From positions 2,520,501 through 2,584,500 of the forward strand of contig JAFFJZ010000013.1 in the NCBI GenBank assembly GCA_018340375.1: a stretch of 64,000 nt of DNA, read 5' to 3'. Below, piece by piece: positions 33,050-45,506 of this stretch. Numbering within the stretch: the stretch's first letter is position 1; every line of letters begins with the position of its first letter. The notes beneath the pieces are model-generated. The model was given only the letters and a program-made list of their open reading frames with translations, was not told the DNA's origin and did no database searches. This DNA is from Gonatopus flavifemur (Eukaryota > Arthropoda > Insecta > Hymenoptera > Dryinidae). The translations under genes and the position numbers were made by a program.

Positions 33050-34140
33050 TTTTGCTGAAGTCTGAATTGTTCATTGAAATGAATTGATAATCGAAGAACC
33101 AAATACTCAGCTGTTGAAGACCTAAAATATTGAAGTACACCCTTCGAATTATATTTTCAGTTACCAGCAATTGATTTTAGAGGTAAACATAGATGGTTCA
33201 TCAGATTTTGTGAGTTTGAATTTCTCTACCGTTTCTATTAAATGATTCAAACTTCAAGAACATTTGCAAACTGGCTTCCGACTTTTGCGACCTTGCCTTA
33301 GGAGTTTTAATTTGTTTTCTATTCAAATTCATTCAATTTTTGAACTTCTTAAGATTATTTAATTGAACCTCTTTTCAAAGATTCCATTATACGCCTAAGT
33401 AGCATCCAAATATTATATATTGTTCAAATGTATTTTTGATTTTGAATTAATATATCGAGTGTTTCCGTTAAATGTGTCCCTTAAAGCAAGCGTCACTGCA
33501 CTTGTGCAAATAAATGGCCAATCATGATCGCCACCGCTTGATTTCTTCACCTATCTCCAAACACCTCCTATTGGCTGTTTGTGGTTCACGCGTTGTTGTT
33601 TTATTTTATTAACCGGTTGATATCGAAACACGTGTTGGAACATAAAACAGAAAATCAAAAGCTGTGACGGAGATTGTATTTGTCCATTCGATTGGAAAAA
33701 ACGTAAGTAATACTTGTTTCCTTGAAAATATAATTTTCAATATTTGATCATGAGTTTCAATATTGTAATATTTCAAAAGTGTATTGAAAAGTGATTGAAT
33801 AAGAGTTAATTATTGTCGAGTAAATTATTTCGCATTTTATCACACTCGAATATATGGAATTCCAAAAGAATATAATAAGTTTTGAATATTATTTGAATAT
33901 TATTATTCAATTGAATAATATTCTCTATCGATTTGATCCTGCCCTCAAAGCATTAGATATATGCTCTAAAATATTCTACACGTGCAATGCGAAATTCCCA
34001 GAGCAATCACACCAAATTTGGTTATTCTCACAATTAGCTCTGTACAAATTCCATGACAAAAAACCCCCTCACATCATCAAATTGCTTCAAAGATATAATA
34101 GGATTCAAGGTCAAATACTCTACGGTTCTGAACAAAAACG
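33050..34140. other. Repeat-containing leader region
   Basis: 33050-33270 resembles 26110-26390. At 33530-33600 CCAAT and ATTGG words occur near a run of short GC-rich sequence. A good splice donor, AAAAAACGTAAGTAAT, lies at about 33697-33712. This could be promoter and untranslated first exon of the zinc-finger gene that begins at 34190. That is an inference from position only. Confidence 0.3.
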
Positions 34141-34659
34141 CTAGTTTGAACCTTTCTCCGTTATTTGAATCAGGATATACTGATTCAAGATGTCTTACTT
34201 TTGTCCTTTCTGTACAATGATTGTTTCTAACATAAGTATTCTCCTCGCGCATTCAAAATTGAAACACCATCATCGATTCAATGAAACAGTGACGTGTCGT
34301 CAACCATCTTGTTTTAAAACATTTATATGAGTGTTTATGGCTTAAAAAAGCATATTCAGAGCGAACATCAATTGATTCGTCAAGTAGAAAATCAACCAAA
34401 TTCTCATACTATACACATTGAAAACCCCTATTCTGATGAGCATGATGGAATTGTGAATGATCAAACTGGTACAAATTCAGATGTTCATGTTCATCATAAT
34501 ACATTTGATGTTAGTAATCATAGCCATCGAATTAGCACCAAAGAACTTGAGAATAGTATACACATGGCAGCGCTTAGTTTCGTAGCTAAGTTATATAATA
34601 ATCCCACCATTCCAAGATCCACAGTACAGATTATCGTAGAAAATACATCAGAATTATTT

Positions 34660-34940
34660 GACCCCGAAGAGAACATGAAGCTTCAGCGAACGTTCAGATT
34701 AGATCAGTATAGATTAGCTCGAAGGTTTATGAAAGCTAACTTTTAGATTCACAAACGTTTGTCAAAGGTACTACGAACGTTGAGATGTTCGCCTCGAAAT
34801 ACGTTCCATCTATGTTTCCTGAACGTATTTCAAGGCGGACATTTCAACGTCCGTAGAACCTTAGCTTTCATGAACCTTCGATCCGATCTATACAGATCTA
34901 ATCTGAACGTTTGCTGAAGCTTCATGTTCTCTTCGGGACC
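34660..34940. repeat. 281-bp palindrome inside the zinc-finger pseudogene
   Basis: ACCCCGAAGAGAACATGAAG at the left pairs with CTTCATGTTCTCTTCGGGAC at the right, and further blocks pair through AAATACGTTC/GAACGTATTT to a centre near 34800. The coding remnant lies on both sides. Confidence 0.7.
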
Positions 34941-35713
34941 CTTGTGGTCTAGATTTCATCAAACAAACGGCATGTAAAACAATTACTGCGGATAGTGAAG
35001 TTGGCAAAATGTTGAATATTATCTCTGATCCTTTCAAAGGATTAGAAACAGATCATTTGAGACAACTTGTTTTGAGAAATCCGGGTTATTTGATAGAACC
35101 AAAGCCGTTTATATTACAAAAACTTCCATGTAAAAAGATCGTGAAGAATGAAAGCATACTTGATTCCAAAAATGTTGAAGGTCACTTCATATCAATGCGT
35201 GAAATTTAAGAATTCTTCTCAGAATTGCCAAACGTATATGAAAAATTAATCACTTATATGGCATATATACTTGAAACAGAAAAATCAAATTCCGCAAAAA
35301 TTGATAACTTTTGAAAAGCGAACGTTGGCGGAATATAGAATTCAAATTTCCTAATAAAATAATTATTCCTCTGACAATATACTGTGATGATTTAGACATC
35401 AACGACCCTCTTGGGTCACATACAGGTATGAGCAAAATTGGTTTAATCTATTTTAAAATCACATGTTTGTCACCGGAATATGCTTCTGCATTGGAAAACA
35501 TTTTTTTAGCTTCGATTCATAGATCTGTTCACAGAAAAGACCTGATCGGTCGTATGTTGGAGGAAACTCTCAATTTATTAATAAGTGAGTTGAAATATTC
35601 ACAAAATGAAGGGATATTGATACAAACTCACGAAGGTATTGAACGTGTTTACTTCATAACGGCTTCATTGAGCGGAGATAATTTAGGAATCAACTTATTA
35701 TATGGATTACATG

Positions 35714-36072
35714 CACGGAAAACATAATTTAGCCGCAGCAGCTAAGTAGCTAGCACGGACACAGACAGCCATTAAATTAGCTCCTGAAGCTAAATTTGAG
35801 CTGTTACAGCAAAAAAATTTGCATTTGTAGTCAATTTATTTGCGGTCACAGCTAAAATTTAGCTGCAGGAGCTAATTTAATGGCTGTCCGTGTCCGTGCT
35901 AGCGGATGGGGGCCAAATCAACGAAAAGACAAATCAACGACATCAGTGTTTGAGAAGAGAGGGTGTGACGTATCTCTCTTTTTAACCAACTTTTCGTTGA
36001 TTTGGTTTTTCGTTAATTTGGCCCCCATCCGTGCTAGCTACTTAGCTGCTGCAGCTAAATTATTTTTCCGTG
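35714..36072. mobile_element. CACGG...CCGTG element with TG duplication and nested hairpins
   Basis: 359 bp. Ends CACGGAAAACATAATTTAGC and their partner, flanked by TG at 35712-35713 and 36073-36074. Excision restores the reading frame of the host pseudogene. Inside are two further hairpins: TTAGCTCCTGAAGCTAAATT-type near 35776-35882, and GGATGGGGGCCAAATCAACG paired with CCCCCATCC (35906-36030). Confidence 0.85.
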
Positions 36073-37075
36073 TGAATCATTCAACTCAAATCAATACTGC
36101 AGATTTTGTAGACAGCATAAAGATCAAATGCAAGAGCAATTGAGAGAAGATGTGAGAATGATTAGAACAGTGGATAATTATAATAAAGACTTATGCCAAT
36201 TGCAAAATGGTATCAAGCAGGAAGGCTTCTTCCATGATATACCGAACTTTCATTTAACTAGTAATCTGTACTGTGATATAATGCACGATCTGTTCGGAGG
36301 TATTTGGCGATATGAATTACCATTGATTCTCAGTCATATAATGAACGATAACAATAACGAATTATTTTCACTGACAGTTCTAAATGATAGAATACAATTT
36401 TACAATTTCGGTCCTTGCATTTCGAATAAAAATTTTCCTAAATTCATGAAAACAAATTTGAGAAATGGTCACTACAATCGTACAGCTTCTGAAATGCGAA
36501 ATGCTGACGTTTATAGATCTAGAATAAATATTAGCTATACTCTAGCCTTGAAAAATTAAATGATGCTTTGTGAACGATTTATTGCTAGACGAGGATTCAC
36601 GGAACGATTTTCAAAAGGCCCTGCAACTACTATCATGTTGAATGAAATCCAAGAATACAGTCTTTTTGAGAAGAATATACCGGACAAGTGAATAATAAAT
36701 GATGGGGAGACATTCGACTGTTCAAAATGGGTACAAGTCAATGGCATAATTGACAATTCAGATATGATACTGAATACGGATGATTCACCTCAAGAATTCG
36801 CACAGATCAAATATGTTTTATTGAAACTTGATCAAATGTATTTTCTTCGTATCATATTGAAAATCATATCATTCGGGGGACATTATCAGGCTTACGCCAT
36901 AGAACCAAAATGTGATTGGGGTTTTGTGTTACAAGAAAATTCAATCGTTAAAAAACCACGGAATCAATATTTTATCAAAACTTGTTGGTACATATCATAT
37001 TTATGAGAGAAATATTGGAGATTTGAGGATAACACAAGTTAGACTTCCAAAGTTTATTACGTTAATATGGCGATG

Positions 37076-38471
37076 TTAACCCATTAATGCCCATGGCAAA
37101 ACTGCTGGGCCTACGGGGGAAGTAACTATTGGAAATAGGATATCTGGGTGGGTTGATGAACATCCAGGGAGGAAAATAATTTTTACAATTTGTTGGGAAT
37201 ATCAATTCACGTGGATGAAAACCCCAGGATCGTGTTCTACGGAGAATTTTATATGAGAATAGGTGGTTTGGGGAGTTTTCAACCATCGCATCTGTTTGTA
37301 AATAACAATTGTGAACAATTTCGAATACTCCATACCCGTTCGTGCCCACGGTGAAACTGCTGAGCCTACGGGAAAAGTGACTATTGGGAATAGGATATCT
37401 GGGTGGAGGATGAACATCCACGGAGGAAAAAAAATTTCTACAATCTGTTTGAACAATTATTGTTCAAACAATTTGTTGAAAATATCAATTCACGTGGATG
37501 AAAACCCCGGGATCGTGTTCTACAGGAGATTTCGTATAAGAACAGGTGGTTTGGGGAGTTTTCAACCATCGCATTGGTTTGTAGATAACAATTATAAACA
37601 ATTTCGAATACTCCATACCCGTTCGTGCCCACGGTGAAACTGCTGGGCCTACGGGGAAAGTAACTATTGGAAATAGGATATCTGGGTGGAGGATGAACAT
37701 CCACGGAGAAAAAAAATTTTTACAATCTGTTTGAACAATTATTGTTTAAACGAATTGTAAAAATTTTTTTTCGACGGATGTTCATTCTCCACCCAGTCAT
37801 CCTATCCCCAATAGTCACTCTTCCCGTAGGCCCAGCAGTTTCACCGTGGGCACCAACGGGTATGGAGTATTCGACATTGTTTACAATTTTCATTTACAAA
37901 CAAATGCGGCGGTTGAAAACTTTCCAAACCACGTATTCTTCTATATGAAATTTCCCGCAGAACACGATCCCGAGATTTTCATCCACGTCAATTGATATTT
38001 CCAACAAATTGTTTAAACAATAATTGTTTAACCAAATTGTGAAATTTTTTTTTCTCCGTGGATGTTCATCCTCGACCCAGATTTCCTATGTCCGATAGTT
38101 GCTTTCCCCGTAGGTCCAGCAGTTTCACCTTGGGCACGAACGGGTATGTAGTATTCGGAATTGTTTATAATTTTTATTTACAAACGAATGCGATGGTTGG
38201 AAACTTTCCAAACCACCCATTCTTATATGAAATTCCCGTAGAACACGATCCTGGGGTTTTCATCCACGTGAATTGATATTCTCAACAAATTGTTCAAACA
38301 ATAATTGTTTAAACAAATTGGAAAATGTTTTTTTCTTCGTGGATGTTCATCCTCTACCCAGATATCCTATTTCCAATAATTGCTTCCCCCGTAGGCCCAG
38401 CAGTTTCACCTTGGGCACGACCGGGTATGGAGTATTCGAAATTGTTATTATTTTTTATTTACAAACAAATG
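37076..38471. repeat. Inverted array of about 282-bp units (left part)
   Basis: Seven units in total, located by the CCCAGCAGTTTCAC core: three in one orientation (37101, 37356, 37639) and three in the other (37839, 38123, 38404). The seventh lies beyond the BEL element (45726). Spacings are 255, 283, 284, 281 and, after removing BEL, 282. The centre of inversion is near 37738. The outer ends match as inverted repeats (CCCATTAATGCCCATGG... / ...CCATGGGCATTAATGGG). Long open frames in several registers follow from the repeat and are not evidence of a protein. Confidence 0.82.
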
Positions 38472-38999
38472 TGTTTAGGAGATAAAGAAAGAGGAGAGGA
38501 TACTGGAATCCATAGGTTTTAGAGATAGGAAAAGAAGGTGAGAACAGATAGAAATCACTGCACACACGTTCAGGTCAACGATGATATAATTAACGTTAAT
38601 CACCACACTTGTAAATACAATAAAAGGTGTAATAATTCCTCGTCGGAAATAAGTGTACAAAATACAGTAAAGTGTAAAATTATCTTAAAAAGGGTCTAGA
38701 GAAGAGCTCAAATTCGCGTCGCGAGGGGAGAGACGGAAGCGTCGAGGTACGCTCTTAGAGACAGTTTGCCGCCAAGTCACGAGAGTAACAAACTCCCACC
38801 ACGCAATTATGTGGTGCGAGTTCAGAGGTGAGAAAAACCTCGAAGTAGTGCCATTTCTTTCCGCCAATACTCTCCTATGAGAGCCTTATAAGGAAAGAAA
38901 GGGCGCGAGAGGCCAGAGAAAATCCCTCCTACGCTCCTAAGCTACTCGGTCCACCCAAAAGCGCAAGAGGGAAATTCAAAAGCGTCGAAAGCGCGAACA
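38472..38999 (-). repeat. BEL/Pao 3' LTR
   Basis: On the minus strand it starts TGTTCGCG and ends CCTAAACA. The 3' LTR is preceded by the purine-rich GAGGCGGGCGGAA (39000-39012 on the plus strand, complement). Confidence 0.92.
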
Positions 39000-39044
39000 T
39001 TCCGCCCGCCTCGTCGTATGACGGAAGTTTCACCACCACCTGGA

Positions 39045-41175
39045 TCAAGAAGACTGAATCCGCCCGCCATGAGGGGACGACATCAAATTGTTATCAGGCA
39101 AAGGAAGAACGCTCAACTTAGCTACCGGGCGTTTGAGAGTACTCACCGAAGTGCGAATTGAAACCACACGAACCTGACCGTCAGAACCGGGGTGGGTTTC
39201 GGAGATACGGCCCATAAGCCACTTGGAAGGAGGTAAACGCTCGTCTTGGACGAGCACGAGTTGCCCTACACGAAAGTTCTCCTGAATGGAACGCCATTTC
39301 GACCGTTGCTGGAGATGGTGGAGATATTCTCGAGACCAACGGGACCAGAAATGTTGCTGCATGCGTTGAAGAAGCTGCCAGCGGGTGAGATGATTCTCCT
39401 TGACTTCGCTCAGAGAAGGTTCCGGAACAGAAGCCAAAGATGTCCCAGTCAAAAAGTGACCAGGAGAGAGAATCAACAGATCGTCGGGATCAGAAGTTAC
39501 CGGACACAGGGGCCTTGAATTCAAACAACACTCAATCTGAACAAGGACCGTCGTCAACTCCTCGAACGTAAGGCGTTGATCGCCGATGACCTTCAACAGA
39601 TGTCCTTTAACAGAACGGACGCCAGCCTCCCATAACCCACCAAAGTGGGGAGCCTGAGGAGGAATAAAACTCCATTTGACCCCATCTTGGGCTAGAAGCT
39701 GAGCAACTTCAGAATAGAAACTTGAAGCAGAGCGAAATAATGACTTCAACTCCGAATTAGCACCGTGGAACGTCGTACCATTATCAGAGAAGAGCTCAGA
39801 AGGAAGACCACGCCGACCACCGAAGCGGCGAAAGGCTGCAAGAAAGGCTTGTGAAGTTGCATCACTAACAACTTCCAAGTGAACTGCCTTGGTCGCTAAA
39901 CAAATAAACAAACATATATAACCTTTATAGGTTTTCTGGCCACGACCCCGACTGGTCGATAGATAGACTGGCCCAGCATAATCCAATCCTGTCTGGGAAA
40001 ACGGACGAGAAGGAAGAACTCGAGGAGTCGGAAGATCACCCATCATCTGTTGACCCAAACGAGGTCGATGCTTGAAGCAAAGAACGCATTTACGAACGTA
40101 AGCCTTGACCATCACACGAGCACCGAGAATCCATACCTGCTTCAGCAAGAAACCCAAAGTTATCGACGGGCCACCGTGTAACGCACGCAGATGAGCATGC
40201 GAGATGAATAAACGACTCAACGGATCATCCTTCGGAAGAATCGGAGGATGGCATTCTGAGAATGGAAGATAGGAACGTCGTAATCTCCCACCAACACGCA
40301 TGATACCATCTGGGTCTAAGAATGGGTTGAGCTTACTCAGCGGATTACGAGCTGGAAGACTCGAATTCGAAGCAAGCAAAGCTATCTCTGCTCCAAAGTG
40401 AGAAGATTGAACGAATTTAAGTAATCTTTTTTGAGCATTCTGAATTTCATCTGCAGAAATGAACGGAGAGAAAGATGCAGCAGACTCTTTGCTGCTTAAG
40501 ATGGAAAATCGCAAACAGTAAGCGATAACGCGGAGGAGTTTATTAAGCGACGAGAATCGAGCTAAAATGTCCGAGAACCCGTCTGAGCTCCGAGCGCACA
40601 GAACTGCTTTAGGTCTGAGCTCCTCAGTCGAAGTGGAGGATGAGAAATCAACAAGTTGCGGAGGCCATGAATCAGAAGGATCTCGAAGCCAAGCCGGTCC
40701 ATGCCACCAAATATCAGAAGTTTGCAAATCCTGAGGAGAACTACCTCTAGTAGCAAGATCAGCAGGATTATCCTTGGAGGATACGTGTAACCAATTCAGC
40801 CCCTGCACAGAAGTCTGAATAAACGAAACACGGTTCGCAACAAACGTGTTCCATGAACTAGGATGCCTGTGGATCCAGTGAAGCGCCACAGAACTATCCA
40901 ACCACGCTGTGACTGGAAGAGATGAGAGAGAGCGGCTTCGCTGAATGTGCTGAATAAGCCGGACAAGCAAAACAGCGGAACATAGTTCGAGTCTGGGAAT
41001 ACTCACGGACTTCACTGGAGCCACCCTCGTCTTAGCCATGAGAAGAACAGTGGAAAACTGCCCTGATGATTGAGGAACGCGGAGATAAATTGCAGCTGCA
41101 TACGCTCTGCTAGACGCATCCGCGAAACCGTGGAGTTGAGCGTCCTCAATCGAAGAAGAGAAACGGACATTCGCG
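39045..41175 (-). CDS. BEL/Pao RNase H and integrase
   Basis: Continuation of the polyprotein, open from about 41175 to the stop at 39045 and in a different frame from the upstream part. The RNase H region has 'DAQLHGFADASSRAYA' and 'SVSIPRLELCSAVLL' with 'AWLDSSVALHWI'. The integrase zinc module has H-H-C-C residues in 'HAHLRALHGG' and 'YVRKCVLCFKHRP'. The catalytic core has 'TGLDYAGPV', 'FSDNGTTFHG' and 'GLWEAGVRSVKGH' (D, D, E). The DUF5641-type tail has 'HFLTGTSL' and 'WSREYLHHLQQRSKW'. All active-site residues are present. It acts on the element's own cDNA in virus-like particles and the nucleus (family knowledge). Confidence 0.88.
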
Positions 41176-44100
41176 GAATGCGAATGGAACTCAAACCGGT
41201 TAGCGAACTAACAAACTTCTTCCAATGTTCTTGCGAATGGAGTGGAAGAAGAGAGTCCCAATCCAAGCCTGCAAGCCAGAGATCTTGGATAACAATTTTG
41301 GCGACAATGCTAACAGGCGATATCCAACCCAACGGATCGAATATCCGAGAAATACAAGCCAAGACGATGCGCTTGGTAGGCTGGTGATACTCGACTGTGT
41401 CGGACGTCGAGAACCTCGAAGGAACAGCAAAGCTGAAAGCATCCTCGGTTGGAATCCAAATAATTCCCAGCGTTTTAACCGGTTCAAGAAAATCGAAGCA
41501 GAGATGATGAATCGGCTCAGAAGAATCTGAAGAAGAATTAGGAAGAAGACATGAATTATTAGCCGACCATTTGTCAAGAGAAAATCCTCCCGCTCCGAGA
41601 AGATTAATGATTCGATGTCGGACAACAAGCGCAGATTGCAAATCATCCGCACCAGTGAGAATATCGTCCACATATGATTCGTGAACGAGAGCTTGCGAAC
41701 CGAGAGGGAAGCGATGACCCTCGTCAATCGCCAACTGATGCAAAGTGCGAATAGATAGAAACGGAGCAGGCTTCATCCCGTACGTCACCGTTGACAGCCG
41801 GTACTCCGACGGGAAACCATCAGAATCTCTCCAAATAATTCTCTGGAGATCCTGATCAGCAGAGTGAACGCGAATCTGCCGAAACATCTTGACGATGTCG
41901 GCACAGAAAACAAAAGCGTATCGTCTCCAATCTAAAAGAAGAAGAGAAAGGTCCTTCTGCAGGACTGGTCCAGAAAACAGGAAATCGTTGAGAGAGTAAC
42001 CATCACTTAGACGACGAGAGTCATCGAAAACAACTCTCAATTTCCTGTGAGAGTCAGAACCCGGTATGACCGGATGGTGGGGTAGAAACCAGGCGTAGGC
42101 GGGGTTACTCTCGCCAGCAGAAACAGCACTCATATGCCCTAATTCTAAATAATCGGACATAAATTTTGTGTACTGAGCCGCAAGCTCAGTATCTCGATGT
42201 AGTCGACGATTCAAGTTGGCGTAAGAGGCAGTCGCAACCCGTCTGGAATCCTTGGAATCGTGTGGCATATCAGGCTTGCGAGGTAGGCGAACCACATAAC
42301 GCCTTGATTCGTCCCTTGTAGTCGTCTCCTTGAAGAACTGCTCGCAATAAACATCATCCGGTTGTTGAATCTCACCTGAAGAAGGTATCTCCTCCAGATT
42401 CCAGAATTTCTCCATACTCTGTAAAAGATTAGCATCAGAAATGCAATGTAACGAGTGGAGCGGTGACGAAGAGAGAGAAGGAGATAAGGAAGAGGTTCGA
42501 GGATTGGTAGAGCCAGACAATACCCAACCAAACACAGTATTCTGAGCAGTAAGCTCAGTATTCGGAATAGAGCGCAGACCAGTTCGAAGAATCCGTCCAT
42601 ATAAATCAACTCCGATAATCATACCAACGCCCAGCGGACGCATGAAATCTGGATCAGCCATATGAAGATCAGCCAGTGATGTCAAATCGATATCAGGTAC
42701 CAGAGCGGAAGGAATAGCGTTGGTCAATTTCGGTAGCACCAGCACATCGACGGATAAATCCAGGTTACCCTCAAATCGGGACTTCAGTTGAATCGTTGCA
42801 GCGTGCCTCGCATGAGTTGATGTGGTAGCGGAAATTCCTAGAAGCGGAATCGAAACCTTCCTTCTTGGAAGCTGTAACAGTTGAGCAACAGCTTCAGAAA
42901 TGAATGTGATTTCCGAACCTTGATCCAACAAGGCCCGCACGAGAACAGAACGTCCATCTGGCCCTTGTACTCGGACACGAGCAGTTGCCAGCATAACCGA
43001 AGCTCCCGGATGATTAACATTGGCCATGTGAGTCACAACAGGAGCTTGAGACGATGCACTTCCACCATGAAGTTCCGTTGCTTCCCTCTCTGCGCGATCA
43101 GAAACTGGATTCGCATCTCTTTGGGAATTCGAAGCTTCACTATGAAGCAAACTATTATGTTTGCGTTTGCATGAAATGCACCTTTTGTCTGAACGACAAT
43201 CTTTGAGAGAATGAGAGCCTAAGCAATTAAAACAGAGATTCAAACGATTCACAATTTCTTTGCGATCGTTCTGAGACCTTGATTTGAAATCCGGACAGCC
43301 AGTGATATAATGACTCTGGTGGCAGAGTGAACATTTCTTGCCAGGCAGAACGAAAAGAAGAGGAAGTGCACTGAGAAGATGCATGGAAAGAATGAGACAG
43401 CGAGATGATGGATTTGATTTAGTAGAAGAGGAAACAGAGGCCTTATTTTCCTTGATATTTCGAGTATTGTCTCTGGAAGACGATTCTAATGCTTCTAGAG
43501 TCCGAATTCTATTTTCGAGGAACTCTAGCAGCACTGGGAACTTAGATGGTTCTGTAGAATTCCCCTGGGAAGTTTCCCATTCCCGACGGGATTGAGAATC
43601 CAAGCGAGAAACTGTCATATAAACTAGAAGTAAACTCCAGTGCTTGGTTTTACATGATAGTGCATCGAGGGCTCCCAAGGATTCGACCGTAGAATTGTAA
43701 ATCCTACGCAATTCAGAAGCAGACTCACCATTGCAAGGTTTGATTTTAAAGAGAGTTGCTACGTGACAATTGATTAATAATCGTCGATTGTTATATCTCC
43801 GCTCAAGAGTTTCCCAAGCAAGAGAAAAATTCTCATCACTAACCCCAATGTTGCAAACTAATTGAGAAGCTTCTCCGGTCAAGCACGTTTTTAAATATTG
43901 GAGTTTCTGGACCGGAGGCAAATCTGCTCGATCGCCGATCAGCGAACGAAACAGATCACTGAAATTCTTCCAATATTTGGAATGTCCCGAGAACGTTGGT
44001 AATGCAAGACGCGGAGGGCGAGCACTCGAAACTGTCGGTTCCCTTAACGTAAACTCGTGAACCGGAACCGGAGGCCCCTGGGGCGGTGAAGATAAGTCAC

Positions 44101-44380
44101 TCTCCATATCCAGCAAAACAGCTAGTTGAATGAGATAACTCTCCTCAGCTTTTTCGGCCACAGAATCTTGAAAATATTCATGAGACCGCGATTTATCGTC
44201 CGTAAACTGCAGCAGTTTCATGTGACAAGAGGAAAACTCCTGCCAAAGAGTCTCAAGGCGCTTCTTACGCGCTGTCAAAACACCAGCTGTTATTTTCTGT
44301 GCGCCCAACTTCTTAATATTAGTAACAATATTTGCTAATGACTGATAAATAGCATGCCGCTGGAGAATAAGCTCATCCAT
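41176..44380 (-). CDS. BEL/Pao gag, protease and reverse transcriptase
   Basis: I chose the start MDELILQRHA at 44380. An in-frame ATG 29 codons upstream lies in the leader. Gag includes a DUF1759-type region ('PTFSGHSKYWKNFSDLF') and zinc knuckles (CFNCLGSHSLKDC with CISCKRKH near 43150-43240). The protease has 'RALLDQGSEITFI' (about 42900). The RT has 'KLRVVFDDS', 'FCADIVKMFRQI' with the first Asp, and 'ESYVDDILTGADD' (about 41660-41685). The frame runs out at 41012, but true coding sequence changes frame near 41175 within RNase H, by a one-base loss or two-base gain. Apart from that the frame is open for about 1,070 codons. Confidence 0.9.
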
Positions 44381-44958
44381 TTTGATATAGGGAGAATGCA
44401 CGATTGTAATATTGAATTTGCACACAAATAGTTGAATTAACGATGTAGAGAGAAAAAAAAGATTCAAAGGGAATTAAGATATGTGATCGAATTGATATTA
44501 CGATCAAACATACATGCAACACGGTAGCGAAACGTCTATCGTGAAACGAATGGATATGTGAAGAGGAGTAGAAGAAAATCGCAATTGAGCATGCGTACCT
44601 TCGTACTAGGAGAATACGTATAACGAAGATGCGAGAGCGAGAGAGAGCGCGCCGAATCTGTCGATCTGAGAGAGGGAAGAAATCCAACGATGATCCACAG
44701 TAGTTATGTCGATGTATGGCACCTCCAGCGGTGAAGCGGGGCGAGAGATGATCGATGACGTCACGTCACTGGAACCCGGATCTAAAATTGATTCCTTCGC
44801 GCCAAAACGTCGTACATGTGAAATTTGTATCCTTGTGTTGCACTAACACTGGTACACTTTCACTAAGCAATAACGCGAATGCCGCTGGTGTCTTCAATAT
44901 ATGTCTTTATTTTTCAGGATAGGAAATGCTGAGAAAGGATAAGGGAAAGCCGGAAAGA

Positions 44959-44975
44959 TCCGGCTCGAAGGACCA
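44959..44975 (-). promoter_or_regulatory. Primer-binding site for tRNA-Tyr
   Basis: The plus strand reads TCCGGCTCGAAGGACCA, the 3' end of insect tRNA-Tyr with CCA. It lies two bases from the 5' LTR (44978). tRNA identity is from memory of the Drosophila sequence. Confidence 0.8.
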
Positions 44976-44977
44976 TA

Positions 44978-45506
44978 TGTTTAGGAGATAAAGAAAGAGG
45001 AGAGGATACTGAAATCCATAGGTTTTAGAGATAGGAAAAGAAGGTGAGAACAGATAGAAATCACTGCACACACGTTCAGGTCAACGATAATATAATTAAC
45101 GTTAATCACCACACTTGTAAATACAATAAAAGGTGTAATAATTCCTCGTCGGAAATAAGTGTACAAAATACAGTAAAGTGTAAAATTATCTTAAAAAGGG
45201 TCTAGAGAAGAGCTCAAATTCGCGTCGCGAGGGGAGAGACGGAAGCGTCGAGGTACGCTCTTAGAGACAGTTTGCCGCCAAGTCACGAGAGTAACAAACT
45301 CCCACCACGCAATTATATGGTGCGAGTTCAGAGGTGAGAAAAACCTCGAAGTAGTGCCATTTCTTTCCCGCCAATACTCTCCTATGAGAGCCTTATGAGG
45401 AAAGAAAGGGCGCGAGAGGCCAGAGAAAATCCCTCCTACGCTCCTAAGCTACTCGGTCCACCCAAAAGCGCAAGAGGGAAATTCAAAAGCGTCGAAAGCG
45501 CGAACA
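44978..45506 (-). repeat. BEL/Pao 5' LTR
   Basis: 529 bp, about 99% identical to 38472-38999. One differing position is a single-base indel (TTTCCCGCC versus TTTCCGCC). Confidence 0.92.

Larger units (their letters stand above)
34190..37006 (+). pseudogene. Broken C2H2 zinc-finger transposon-type gene
   Basis: From ATG 34190 two C2H2 fingers are read: MSYFCPFCTM...HSKLKHHH, and CRQPSCFKTF with KKHIQSEH after a one-base frame change near 34325. Later blocks follow the order of an unannotated family frequent in metazoan genomes: 'STVQIIVENTSELF', 'ISDPFKGLETDHLRQL', 'YCDDLDINDPLGSHTGM', 'GDNLGINLLYGLH', 'ESFNSNQYCRFC', 'LYCDIMHDLFGGIWRYEL', 'MLCERFIARRGFTERFS' and 'SPQEFAQIKYVLL'. It is interrupted by a 281-bp palindrome (34660-34940) and a hairpin element (35714-36072). 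Removing the latter restores GLH-ESF. Several stops (for example TAA at 36557) remain. The role is unknown. The DPLGS, HDLFGG and CRFC blocks are probably from a transposase. Confidence 0.6.
38472..45506 (-). mobile_element. BEL/Pao LTR retrotransposon, recent
   Basis: 7035 bp with LTRs 38472-38999 (528 bp) and 44978-45506 (529 bp) that differ at only about five positions. The 5-bp duplication AAATG flanks it (38467-38471 and 45507-45511). Read on the minus strand. It has a PBS complementary to tRNA-Tyr, gag, protease, RT, RNase H and integrase in BEL/Pao order. It interrupts the 282-bp inverted array. One frame break near 41175 is the only defect I see. Confidence 0.95.

Noticed and set aside
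37062..38522. Many 60- to 119-codon frames reading 'MDVHPPPRYP' and similar
   Set aside because: They recur because the DNA unit repeats, and they are open in several registers and both orientations. No start, splice or domain evidence supports translation.
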